The translations under genes and the position numbers were made by a program. This document shows, piece by piece, positions 8,232-15,786 of a stretch of DNA of 64,000 nucleotides (within the stretch, counting starts at the first letter, position 1; each line of letters begins with the position of its first letter). Origin of the DNA: Pseudomonas rhizoryzae (lineage in GTDB: Bacteria > Pseudomonadota > Gammaproteobacteria > Pseudomonadales > Pseudomonadaceae); contig NZ_SULM01000003.1 of assembly GCF_005250615.1 (NCBI RefSeq), positions 1 to 64,000 of the forward strand, written 5' to 3'. Below the pieces are notes generated by a model. That model had not been told where the DNA came from. It searched no databases and worked only from the letters and a program-made list of their open reading frames with translations.

Positions 8232-9038
8232 CTAGCGGCTCAGTAACTGGGGGCTGCGCACGTTCAGCCCACGCTCGAACAGGTATTGCCGCGCCAAATA
8301 GACGCTCTGATCGAGATGATGAAAGATGTTCGCCGCCGCTACCGCGTCGACGTCGGTCTGCTCCAGCGCCTCGGCCAGATGCGCCCACTCGCCCACCCCG
8401 CCCAGGGCGATCACGGGAATGCGTGCGACCTGACAAACCCGGTTCAACAGTTCGAGATCGTAGCCCTGGCGCGCCCCGTCGCGTTCGACGACGTTGATCA
8501 GCAGCTCACCCGCGCCACGCGCCTGGACCTCCCCCACCCAGTCCACCACGTCGCGGCCGCTATCACGCCGGCCGCCCTCGGCCAGTACGCGATAGCGGCC
8601 ATCCTGCAAGGTCACGTCCACCGACACCACCACGCACTGGGCGCCATGTTCGCGACTGGCGGCCTCGATCAGTCCGGGATCGTCCAGCGCGGCGGTGTTG
8701 AGACTGATCTTGTCGGCGCCGATGGCCAGGCGACGGGCGATGTCGTCGAGCGAACGAATCCGACCGCCGAGGGTGACGGGCATCTGCGCCTGACGGGCGA
8801 TCTCGCCGACGATGGCTTCGAAGTCCTGTAGATTGCGATGGCCGAGGTCATCACGCCCCAAGTCGTAGTGGGCCTCGCGGCTGATATCGAGGTAGATCAG
8901 CTCGTCGGCGGCCCAGTCGCTCAGCCGTTGGACGGCGGTGGCCGGATTACCCAGCACCGGGTGGCGGGTGAAGCCCTTGCTCTGCACCAGCTGGCCGTTC
9001 TTGAGCAGCAGGACGGGAATCAGGCGTTTTTTCTTCAT
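8232..9038 (-). CDS. hisF: HisF paralogue, ammonia-channelling partner of the sugar amidotransferase
   Basis: A 268-residue (beta/alpha)8 protein related to imidazole glycerol phosphate synthase cyclase subunit. The N-terminus reads RLIPVLLLKNGQLVQSKGF, so the position of the essential histidine-pathway Asp11 is Leu11. Asp141 (SVDV) corresponds to the second catalytic acid and is kept. Loss of Asp11 is shared by paralogues in amidino-sugar clusters, where the barrel is thought to deliver ammonia rather than make imidazole glycerol phosphate. It overlaps hisH (ATGA) and lies 10 bp before the amidotransferase. It is not a histidine biosynthesis gene by context. Confidence 0.85.
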   Translation of the reverse strand: MKKKRLIPVLLLKNGQLVQSKGFTRHPVLGNPATAVQRLSDWAADELIYLDISREAHYDLGRDDLGHRNLQDFEAIVGEIARQAQMPVTLGGRIRSLDDIARRLAIGADKISLNTAALDDPGLIEAASREHGAQCVVVSVDVTLQDGRYRVLAEGGRRDSGRDVVDWVGEVQARGAGELLINVVERDGARQGYDLELLNRVCQVARIPVIALGGVGEWAHLAEALEQTDVDAVAAANIFHHLDQSVYLARQYLFERGLNVRSPQLLSR

Positions 9039-9646
9039 GCCAGCTCCAGGAAATTCCGCAGCAGCCGGCGTCCGGGCCCCTGGCTCTTTTCGGGATGGAA
9101 CTGGACACCCAGGACATTGCCGCGCCCGATCATGGCGGCGAAGCGCTGGCCGTAGTCCACGCTCGCCAGCACGTCGGCCGGCTCGGTCGTCTGGAAACCA
9201 TAGCTGTGCACGAAGTAGAAATCCGGGTGATCGTCCAGTCCCTGCAGCAGCGGATGCTCGCGCTCCGGACGGACGTCGTTCCAGCCGACATGGGGCAGCG
9301 GCAGATCGCCACTGGCGAGCCGTTCCACGGTTCCGGGGATCCAGCCGAGGCCGCGGTGGCGACCGAATTCCAGGCCCTCCTCGGCGAGCAGTTGCATGCC
9401 GACGCAGATGCCGAGGAAGGGCCTGCCCTCCTCCAGCACCAGGCGCCTGAGCAGCGGCAGGGGTAGCGTCGCTTCCACCTTGGCCATGGCCGCCCCGAAG
9501 GCCCCTACGCCTGGCAGCACCAGGTGGCTGGCAGCGGCGATCACGTCAGGGTCGTTGGAAAGCTGGGTCGGCGCCAGGCTGCTGAACAGGTTGACCACCG
9601 AGCGGACGTTGCCCGCGCCGTAATCCAGCACGCAGACGCGGGTCAC
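9035..9646 (-). CDS. hisH: HisH paralogue, glutamine amidotransferase subunit
   Basis: A 203-residue class I glutamine amidotransferase that hydrolyses glutamine to ammonia. The triad is visible: Cys81 in GICVGMQ, with His184 and Glu186 in VQFHPEKS. It starts with GTG overlapping the pseI stop (GTGA) and its end overlaps hisF. In this setting it feeds ammonia through the HisF paralogue to the N-acetyl sugar amidotransferase, as HisH2/HisF2 do with WbpG in the P. aeruginosa O-antigen locus. Confidence 0.87.
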   Translation of the reverse strand: MTRVCVLDYGAGNVRSVVNLFSSLAPTQLSNDPDVIAAASHLVLPGVGAFGAAMAKVEATLPLPLLRRLVLEEGRPFLGICVGMQLLAEEGLEFGRHRGLGWIPGTVERLASGDLPLPHVGWNDVRPEREHPLLQGLDDHPDFYFVHSYGFQTTEPADVLASVDYGQRFAAMIGRGNVLGVQFHPEKSQGPGRRLLRNFLELA

Positions 9647-10707
9647 TGCCCCGCCTCCTGGACATGGTGCCAGGCCAGCGCCTGTCCGCGCCGCAGCGGC
9701 TCACGCGCGGTACCGCGCAGGACCCGTTCGAGGTGCTTGGGCGCAAGCCCCAGGCCAGGCCGAATGGCGCGGACGTTGGCCTCGCTGAAGGCTTCGCCCG
9801 CGGCCATGTCCCGGACCACATAGAGCGAGCGTCGGAAGACCAGCGACTTGCGCTCCTCGGGCGTCGGTCCGTAATGCACCTGTCCCAGCGCCTGCCAAGC
9901 CCGCTCGGTCTCCAGGACGAGGGCCTTGAGTTCGTCGGGCTCCAGCGAAAAACTCGCATCCACCCCGCCTTCCGCCCGAGACAGGGTGAAGTGCTTCTCG
10001 ACCACGCTCGCGCCCAGCGCGACCGCCGCCACTGCGGCCCCCACCCCCGGCGTGTGATCGCTGAGTCCGATTTCGCACCCGAACAACTCCCGCATGTGGG
10101 GGATGCTGCGCAGGTGGGTGTTGGCCGGACTGGCGGGATAGGTACTGGTGCACTTGAGCAGAACCAGATCGCGACACCCGGCCGAGCGTGCGGCGTCCAC
10201 GCATTCCTCCAGCTCAGCGAGGCTGGCCATGCCGGTGGAGATGATCAGCGGTTTGCCGGTCGCGGCGACGCGCCGGATCAGCGGCAGATCGACGTTCTCG
10301 AAGCTGGCGATCTTGTAGGCCGGAACGCCGAGGGACTCGAGGAAGTCGACCGACGAGGCATCGAATGGCGTGGAGAAGACCTCCAGGCCTCGCTCACGGG
10401 CACGCTGGAAGATGGGCTCGTGCCATTCCCAGGGCGTATGGGCCTCGCCGTACAGCCGATAGAGCGAGGTGCCGGCCCAGAGGCTGGCGGGATCGCCGAT
10501 ATGAAACTCGCCCTCGTCCAGATCCAGGGTCATGGTATCGGGGGTATAGGTCTGCAGCTTGAGGGCATGGGCCCCGGCGTCAGCGGCGGCCTCGACCAGC
10601 GCCAGCGCCCGCTCCAGGGATTGGTTGTGGTTGCCGCTCATTTCGGCGATCACCAAGGGCGGAGCGTCGCGTCCCACCAGGCGGCGACCGATGTGGAAGG
10701 TACTCAT
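9643..10707 (-). CDS. pseI: Pseudaminic acid synthase PseI
   Basis: A 354-residue NeuB-family enzyme that condenses 2,4-diacetamido-2,4,6-trideoxy-L-altrose with phosphoenolpyruvate to give pseudaminic acid. Visible features are the N-terminal IAEMSGNHNQSLERAL, the barrel motifs FSTPFDASSVDFLE and KIASFE, ISTGMAS, GLSDHTPG and VVEKHFTL. A C-terminal SAF (antifreeze-like) domain spans about 290-350. It could in principle be a legionaminic or sialic acid synthase, but the accompanying PseB/C/G set favours pseudaminic acid. The start overlaps the pseG-pseH stop (ATGA). Confidence 0.92.
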   Translation of the reverse strand: MSTFHIGRRLVGRDAPPLVIAEMSGNHNQSLERALALVEAAADAGAHALKLQTYTPDTMTLDLDEGEFHIGDPASLWAGTSLYRLYGEAHTPWEWHEPIFQRARERGLEVFSTPFDASSVDFLESLGVPAYKIASFENVDLPLIRRVAATGKPLIISTGMASLAELEECVDAARSAGCRDLVLLKCTSTYPASPANTHLRSIPHMRELFGCEIGLSDHTPGVGAAVAAVALGASVVEKHFTLSRAEGGVDASFSLEPDELKALVLETERAWQALGQVHYGPTPEERKSLVFRRSLYVVRDMAAGEAFSEANVRAIRPGLGLAPKHLERVLRGTAREPLRRGQALAWHHVQEAGQ

Positions 10708-12194
10708 GACGGATTTCTCGGCAGGGAAAGCTGAAGATGATGATCTCGCAGCAGGAAGCCGGCGCGTTGGAACAGGCGCAAGGACGCCCCGTTGCCTGGA
10801 CGCACCCGCGCCTGCAGGCTGTGCAAGTCGCTCCAGTGACGCGATACCGCGCGTTCGCCGAGGCGCAGGAGGTGTTCACCCCAGCCCTGGCCAAGCCGTT
10901 CGGGTAGCAGATAGAGCGAAACGTCGGCGCTCGCGTCGGCCTGGCGATCAAAGCGCAGCACGCCCACCGGGCCATCCAGGGTCTCGGCGATCAGCAGCAA
11001 CCTGCGCTCGGGTTGGGCCAGCACCTGCTGGAGCCAGCCTTGATGCTGCGTCCAGCCGATGGGATCGGTATTGACGGAGGCCTGCCGTACCCGTTCGGCA
11101 TTGCGGCCACGCCAGAGCAACTGCGCATCGTCGAGGCTAGCCGGGCGCAGACGCAGCTCCGGTCCGAGCAGCGCCGCCACTACGCGTGCGGTGCCTCGAC
11201 CATCCACCAGCGCTCTGCCGTGAGCCACGAGGCTACGCCTGAGGCCCAGGCTCGCCTGCAGCGTCTGCACGGCGGCGCGATAGTCCGCAACGCTCACCTG
11301 CGCCGCGTCCCCCAGATACAGGTGCGCGCCGGCCACGGCCAGGGCTTCGGCATTGGCGCGCTGGTTGGGCGCCAGGGCCACGCAAAGGCTGGGCACGCCC
11401 ACACTCGCCCGCTCCCAGGCCGTGCCACCGCCGGCGCCTATGGCGAGGTCCGCCTCCCGCAGCAGGCCGGCGAAGTCATTTACCTGTCGCCGGAGCCGCC
11501 AGGTGGGTTGCTCGCGGCAGCGCGCCTCCAGCAAGGCCCAATGCGGATTGGCCTGGCCGGCGACGACATCCACCTGAAGGTCGGAAAACTCGCTCAAGGC
11601 GGTCAACACCTTGAACGTCTCTCCCGCGGCATCCACGCCGCCGAAGCTCACCAGCACACGCCGGATCGAATCCTGGAGCGCGGGACGAGGATCCGCGAAG
11701 GCTGGCCGCAACAGGGCGAATCGCGGACCCGCGAGCACGCTGGTCTCGTCCGGCAGTGGAAGCAGCCGCGCCGCGGCGGTCAGATTCTGGTCCAGCAACA
11801 CCTCGACGGCATGCCGGCGGTTATCCAGGTCGTCGATGGCCAGGACGCGCTGCGCCCGCGGCCGTACCGCGACCTCCCATTCGTGACCGAGTCCGTAGTG
11901 GTCCACCAGGCACCAGGCGAAGGTCAAGCCCTCGGGTAGTGCCCTCCAGAGCGCCGCGATATCGTCCTGCCAGGGTAGCGCCGCTTCACAAGCCTCGCGC
12001 GTGTCCGCCAGTGGCAGGGCATGCACCTCATGACCACGATCGGCAATCAACGTCAGCAGATCACCCGGGCCGGAGCGGCAGGCGAAATGCACCTGGCAAC
12101 CGGCCGCCACCAGGGCATCCGCCAGGGTCAGGCAGCGCATCACATGCCCCGAGCCGATCGTGGTCGAGGCATCGCACCTGATCAGGATACGCAT
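10704..12194 (-). CDS. pseG: Fused PseG-PseH: UDP-sugar hydrolase plus GNAT N-acetyltransferase
   Basis: A 496-residue fusion. Residues 1 to about 340 match PseG, which removes UDP from UDP-2,4-diacetamido-2,4,6-trideoxy-L-altropyranose. The N-terminus MRILIRCDASTTIGSGHVMR includes the catalytic His17, and IGAGGGTAWERASVGVPS is the nucleotide-binding loop. From about 345 onward there is a GNAT acetyltransferase (LRPASLDDAQLLWRGRNAE, YLLPERLGQGWGEHLLRLGE, GNGASLRLFQRAGF), matching the PseH role of acetylating the 4-amino group. This explains why no separate pseH is seen. The ATG at 12194 lies 13 bp inside pseF; the reading frame stays open upstream, but that part overlaps pseF and lacks PseG similarity. 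Confidence 0.9.
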   Translation of the reverse strand: MRILIRCDASTTIGSGHVMRCLTLADALVAAGCQVHFACRSGPGDLLTLIADRGHEVHALPLADTREACEAALPWQDDIAALWRALPEGLTFAWCLVDHYGLGHEWEVAVRPRAQRVLAIDDLDNRRHAVEVLLDQNLTAAARLLPLPDETSVLAGPRFALLRPAFADPRPALQDSIRRVLVSFGGVDAAGETFKVLTALSEFSDLQVDVVAGQANPHWALLEARCREQPTWRLRRQVNDFAGLLREADLAIGAGGGTAWERASVGVPSLCVALAPNQRANAEALAVAGAHLYLGDAAQVSVADYRAAVQTLQASLGLRRSLVAHGRALVDGRGTARVVAALLGPELRLRPASLDDAQLLWRGRNAERVRQASVNTDPIGWTQHQGWLQQVLAQPERRLLLIAETLDGPVGVLRFDRQADASADVSLYLLPERLGQGWGEHLLRLGERAVSRHWSDLHSLQARVRPGNGASLRLFQRAGFLLRDHHLQLSLPRNPS

Positions 12195-12898
12195 GGGCGT
12201 CCCGTACCGGCCAGGAACGCCCCGTAGAGCGCTTCCGCGCGCTGCCAGTCCTCCGGTGTATCGATGTCCTGCACCCGATGGCGTGGCAGGCGTACTGGCA
12301 GCGAATGCGGCGCGTGCAGGGGAGCACCCTGCCCCCAGGCGGCGACACGCCCCCAATAGAACTGCCCGGCGTCGTGGAAGGCCGGTTCCAGATCCTGGGA
12401 GCGGGTTTCGTAGAATTGCGGATAGAGCGATTCGACCCCGCCATCCGGTCTCAGACGCAAGGCCCGCTGCACCGGCGCGGCATAGTCGGTGACGCTGAAG
12501 GCGTAGGCCTTGTCGGGCTGAGCCGCGAGCAGCTCCAGCCCGCGGGTCAGATCCGCCGCCGTGACGAAGGGCGCAGTGGCGTACAGGCAGCAGGCGTAGG
12601 CGAAGACCTCGCCCTGCTCGCGCAGGAAAGCCACCGCGTGCTGAATCACCTCGACGGTACCGGTATGGTCATCGGCCAGCGCAGCAGGCCGCAGGAAGGG
12701 CACTTCGGCGCCGTAGTCCCGGGCCACCGCGGCGATTTCGGCGTCGTCGGTGCTGACCACCACCCGAGCGAACAACCCGCTGTCCAGAGCGGCCTGGATG
12801 GAGTGGGCGAGCATGGGCCGACCGTGGAATGGCTTGATGTTCTTGCGCGGGATACGCTTGCTGCCGCCGCGGGCCGGAATGATGGCGACGGCGCTCAC
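12182..12898 (-). CDS. pseF: Pseudaminic acid cytidylyltransferase PseF
   Basis: A 238-residue CMP-sugar synthetase that activates pseudaminic acid with CTP. The N-terminal nucleotide-binding signature AIIPARGGSKRIPRKNI is intact, followed by VVVSTDDAEIA and a C-terminal HRVQDIDTPEDWQRAE that is typical of this family. The start is GTG, overlapping the stop of the methylase (GTGA). The end overlaps pseG by 13 bp. NeuA-type sialic acid enzymes are the nearest alternative, but the operon partners point to pseudaminic acid. Confidence 0.92.
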   Translation of the reverse strand: MSAVAIIPARGGSKRIPRKNIKPFHGRPMLAHSIQAALDSGLFARVVVSTDDAEIAAVARDYGAEVPFLRPAALADDHTGTVEVIQHAVAFLREQGEVFAYACCLYATAPFVTAADLTRGLELLAAQPDKAYAFSVTDYAAPVQRALRLRPDGGVESLYPQFYETRSQDLEPAFHDAGQFYWGRVAAWGQGAPLHAPHSLPVRLPRHRVQDIDTPEDWQRAEALYGAFLAGTGRPCVS

Positions 12899-13515
12899 GG
12901 CTGTTTCTCCAACAGGAACCAGGTGAGGTCATCGGCTGGGAACAGAGGGTCGCGGTGATAGACGAAGCCGTAGTCGAGCAGGCGCAGATCGGCATGGCGA
13001 TCGAGCAATTCACCGGCGAAATCGCGCTTGAACAGCCGCTCGGCATGACCGCGGTAGCTCACTTCCACCGGCGTTGGATTGTAGTATTCGGCCACCAGGA
13101 TGAAGCGCCGGCTGGCCTGATGGAGCTTGTCGTAGGCAGCGGCCAGCGTCTCGGGCGGCAAATGGATGAGCACGCCCTTGGTGAAGGCCAGGTCGAAACA
13201 CTGCGTCAGCGGATAGTCGAACAACGAGCCTTCCCAGACCTCGGCCACGCCCAGCTCACGCGCCAGGGCACAAGCCTTGGCGTTGAGCTCCACGCCCTGC
13301 AGCTGGGCAGCGGGCAACAGGGCTCGCAAGGCCTGCAGGTTGAGGCCGCGATTGGTACCCAGTTCGAGCACGCTGTCCAGGCCGCCCGCGCGGGCCAAGG
13401 CGCGACCGAAGAAGGCCAGGTTGCTGGCCACGGCCGCGGCGCCGGCATTTCGGTCGGCGTAGGCATCGCCGAACTCGCCTTGCCAGAAGCGCTCCTGTGC
13501 GGTCATTTCTCGCAT
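12895..13515 (-). CDS. Pseudaminic acid biosynthesis-associated methylase
   Basis: A 206-residue class I methyltransferase that begins MREMTAQERFWQGEFGDAY, like the small methylases often placed inside pseudaminic acid operons. It has the SAM-binding LELGTNRGLNLQAL and a later VEYYNPTPVEVSYRGH-like segment with aromatic residues (EYYNPTPVEVSYRG). The ATG at 13515 follows a GAGGAG ribosome site; 13 bp separate it from pseC. The methylated position on the sugar is not known. Confidence 0.85.
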   Translation of the reverse strand: MREMTAQERFWQGEFGDAYADRNAGAAAVASNLAFFGRALARAGGLDSVLELGTNRGLNLQALRALLPAAQLQGVELNAKACALARELGVAEVWEGSLFDYPLTQCFDLAFTKGVLIHLPPETLAAAYDKLHQASRRFILVAEYYNPTPVEVSYRGHAERLFKRDFAGELLDRHADLRLLDYGFVYHRDPLFPADDLTWFLLEKQP

Positions 13516-13528
13516 CGGGGTTTCTCCT

Positions 13529-14680
13529 CTAGTCCAACAGGGCAGCCAGGGTCTGTACCACCCTAGCCTGCTGCTCGTCGCCCAAGTCGGCATACAGCGG
13601 CAGGCTCAGGGCCTGGGCGTAGTAGCGCTCGGCTTCGGGGAAGGCACCAGGCATGAAGCCCAGGTTGCGGTAGTAGGGCTGCAGATGCACCGGAATGTAG
13701 TGCAGATTGACGCCTATGCCCGCGGCGCGCATCCCGACGAAGACCTGATCACGCCGGCCCTCGTCCACCCGAATGGGAAACAGATGCCAGGCCGACTGGG
13801 CCTGAGCTTGATCACCGATGAAACCGACCGGCACGTCCGCTAGGAGATCGCGGTAGCGCTCGACCAGGCCTCGTCTGCGCTCGATGAAGACTTCCAGCCG
13901 CTCGAGCTGGGACACGCCAAGCGCGGCCTGGATGTCGGTCATGCGGTAATTGAAGCCCAGTTCCAGTTGCTCGTAGTACCAGGCGCCCTGCCCCGGCTCG
14001 TGCATCAACGCCGGATCCCGCGTGATGCCGTGGCTACGCAACCGCCGCAGGCGCTCCGCCAGCGCGGCGTCGTTGGTGGTGAGCAGACCGCCTTCGCCAG
14101 TCGTGACGATCTTGACCGGATGGAAGCTGAACACGGTGATGTCGGCCTGCTCGCCGCAACCGACCGGTCGGCCGGCATAGCGCGCGCCGATGGCATGGGA
14201 GGCGTCCTCGATCACCTTGAAGCCATAGCGACGCGCAAGGGCCTGGACAGCGCCCATGTCGCAGCTCTGGCCGGCGAAGGCCACCGGCACCAGGATCTTC
14301 GGCAGGCGCCCTGCCCGTTCGGCACGCTCGAGCTTGGCGGCCAGCGCTGTGACACTCAGGTTCAGGGTAAGCGGATCTATGTCGACGAAGTCGACGTCGG
14401 CGCCACAGTAACGTGCGCAGTTGGCACTGGCGACGAAGGTATTGGGCGAAGTCCAGAGGAGATCGCCCGGTCCCAGGTCGAGGGCGAGACAGGCGATATG
14501 CAGGGCGGCCGTGGCATTACACACGGCCACGCCATGGGCGGCCTCGCAACGCTGGGCCACCTCCTGCTCGAAACGTTCGATCATTGGCCCCTGGGTCAGC
14601 CAGTCGGAACGCAGCACGGCGGTGACTGCGGCAATGTCCTCTTCGCTGATGGATTGCCGGCCGTAGGGAATGAAACTCAT
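13529..14680 (-). CDS. pseC: UDP-4-amino-4,6-dideoxy-N-acetyl-beta-L-altrosamine transaminase PseC
   Basis: A 383-residue PLP-dependent DegT/DnrJ-family aminotransferase. It aminates the C4 keto group of the PseB product using glutamate. The PLP lysine is Lys190 in FSFHPVKIVTTGEGG, the phosphate-binding segment includes CNATAALHIACL, and VIEDASHAIGA carries the aspartate that contacts the PLP ring nitrogen. It begins MSFIPYGRQSISEEDI and overlaps pseB by 4 bp (ATGA). Length and motifs fit the family well. Confidence 0.93.
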   Translation of the reverse strand: MSFIPYGRQSISEEDIAAVTAVLRSDWLTQGPMIERFEQEVAQRCEAAHGVAVCNATAALHIACLALDLGPGDLLWTSPNTFVASANCARYCGADVDFVDIDPLTLNLSVTALAAKLERAERAGRLPKILVPVAFAGQSCDMGAVQALARRYGFKVIEDASHAIGARYAGRPVGCGEQADITVFSFHPVKIVTTGEGGLLTTNDAALAERLRRLRSHGITRDPALMHEPGQGAWYYEQLELGFNYRMTDIQAALGVSQLERLEVFIERRRGLVERYRDLLADVPVGFIGDQAQAQSAWHLFPIRVDEGRRDQVFVGMRAAGIGVNLHYIPVHLQPYYRNLGFMPGAFPEAERYYAQALSLPLYADLGDEQQARVVQTLAALLD

Positions 14681-15672
14681 GGGCAGCGCTCGACCAGCTG
14701 CCGCAGGGCCTCGACGTCCAGATAGTCCGGATTGCTGTCCGACAGGTACTCGAAGCCGGGCTCGACCGGCCTACCCTGCTCGCCCAGACCATCGCGGGAA
14801 TAGTCATTCGGCTGACTGAAGCTCATCGCCGGCGTGATGACGTAGTGCCGCGCGAATTCCAGGGTATGGGGACTGTCATCGCGGGAGATCATCATCTCGT
14901 GCAGCTTCTCGCCCGGCCGGATACCCACCTGGCGCTGCGCCAACTCAGGTGCCAAGGCCGTCGCCAGGTCGACGATACGGGCAGAGGGAATCTTGGGCAC
15001 GAACAGCTCGCCGCCCTGCATCCGCTCGAAGCTACGCATCACGAAATCCACACCCTCGTCGAGCGTGATCCAGAAGCGCGTCATACGCGCATCGGTGATG
15101 GGCAGGTCAGTAGTGCCGCCGGCGATCAGCTTGCGGAACAGCGGCAACACCGAGCCGCGCGACCCCACCACATTGCCATAGCGCACCACGGCAAAGGAGG
15201 TGTCACGACTGCCAGCGATGTTGTTGGCCGCGACGAACAGCTTGTCCGACAGCAGCTTGGTGGCGCCATAGAGGTTGATCGGGCTGGCCGCCTTGTCGGT
15301 GGACAGGGCGATGACTTTCTTAACGCCATTCTGCAGCGCCGCGGCAATGATGTTTTCCGCGCCGTTGACGTTGGTACGGATGCACTCGGTGGGATTGTAT
15401 TCAGCCGCCGGCACCTGCTTGAGAGCAGCAGCGTGCACCACCAGATCGATCCCGCGCATGGCCTGCTGGAGTCGCTGCTCGTCACGTACGTCGCCGAGGA
15501 AATAGCGCATGCAGGGGGCATCGAACTCCTGGCTCATTTCGTACTGCTTGAGCTCATCGCGGGAGAACACCACTACCCGCTTGGGTCGGTAATCGCTCAA
15601 GAGGCGCTTGACGAACGCCCTGCCGAAGGAGCCGGTACCACCCGAAATGAAGATCGACATGCCATCAAACAT
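14677..15672 (-). CDS. pseB: UDP-N-acetylglucosamine 4,6-dehydratase (5-inverting) PseB
   Basis: A 331-residue extended SDR enzyme that starts pseudaminic acid synthesis from UDP-GlcNAc. It has the NAD(P)-binding GGTGSFG at 11-17. The catalytic residues are Asp126-Lys127 in STDKAASP and the Tyr135/Lys139 pair in NLYGATK, the FlaA1/PseB pattern. The C-terminal half carries RYGNVVGSRGSVLP and PGEKLHEMM. It is the first gene of the sugar island; the ribosome site is AAGGGA before the ATG. A 114-bp gap separates it from flgL, with no clear promoter that I can assign. Confidence 0.95.
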   Translation of the reverse strand: MFDGMSIFISGGTGSFGRAFVKRLLSDYRPKRVVVFSRDELKQYEMSQEFDAPCMRYFLGDVRDEQRLQQAMRGIDLVVHAAALKQVPAAEYNPTECIRTNVNGAENIIAAALQNGVKKVIALSTDKAASPINLYGATKLLSDKLFVAANNIAGSRDTSFAVVRYGNVVGSRGSVLPLFRKLIAGGTTDLPITDARMTRFWITLDEGVDFVMRSFERMQGGELFVPKIPSARIVDLATALAPELAQRQVGIRPGEKLHEMMISRDDSPHTLEFARHYVITPAMSFSQPNDYSRDGLGEQGRPVEPGFEYLSDSNPDYLDVEALRQLVERCP

Positions 15673-15786
15673 TTTGCTATCCCTTCGCGATGAGTCGAGC
15701 GGTCAACCTGGCGAAAAACCGTCACGGCAAGCTTACCGGAAGAGTAGCAGCAAAAAATCGGCCAATTCAGCCTGGGCTTGAGCCCG

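Noticed and set aside
8232-9646. hisF and hisH as histidine biosynthesis genes
   Set aside because: The HisF copy lacks the catalytic Asp11, and both genes sit between a pseudaminic acid synthase and a sugar amidotransferase rather than with his genes.
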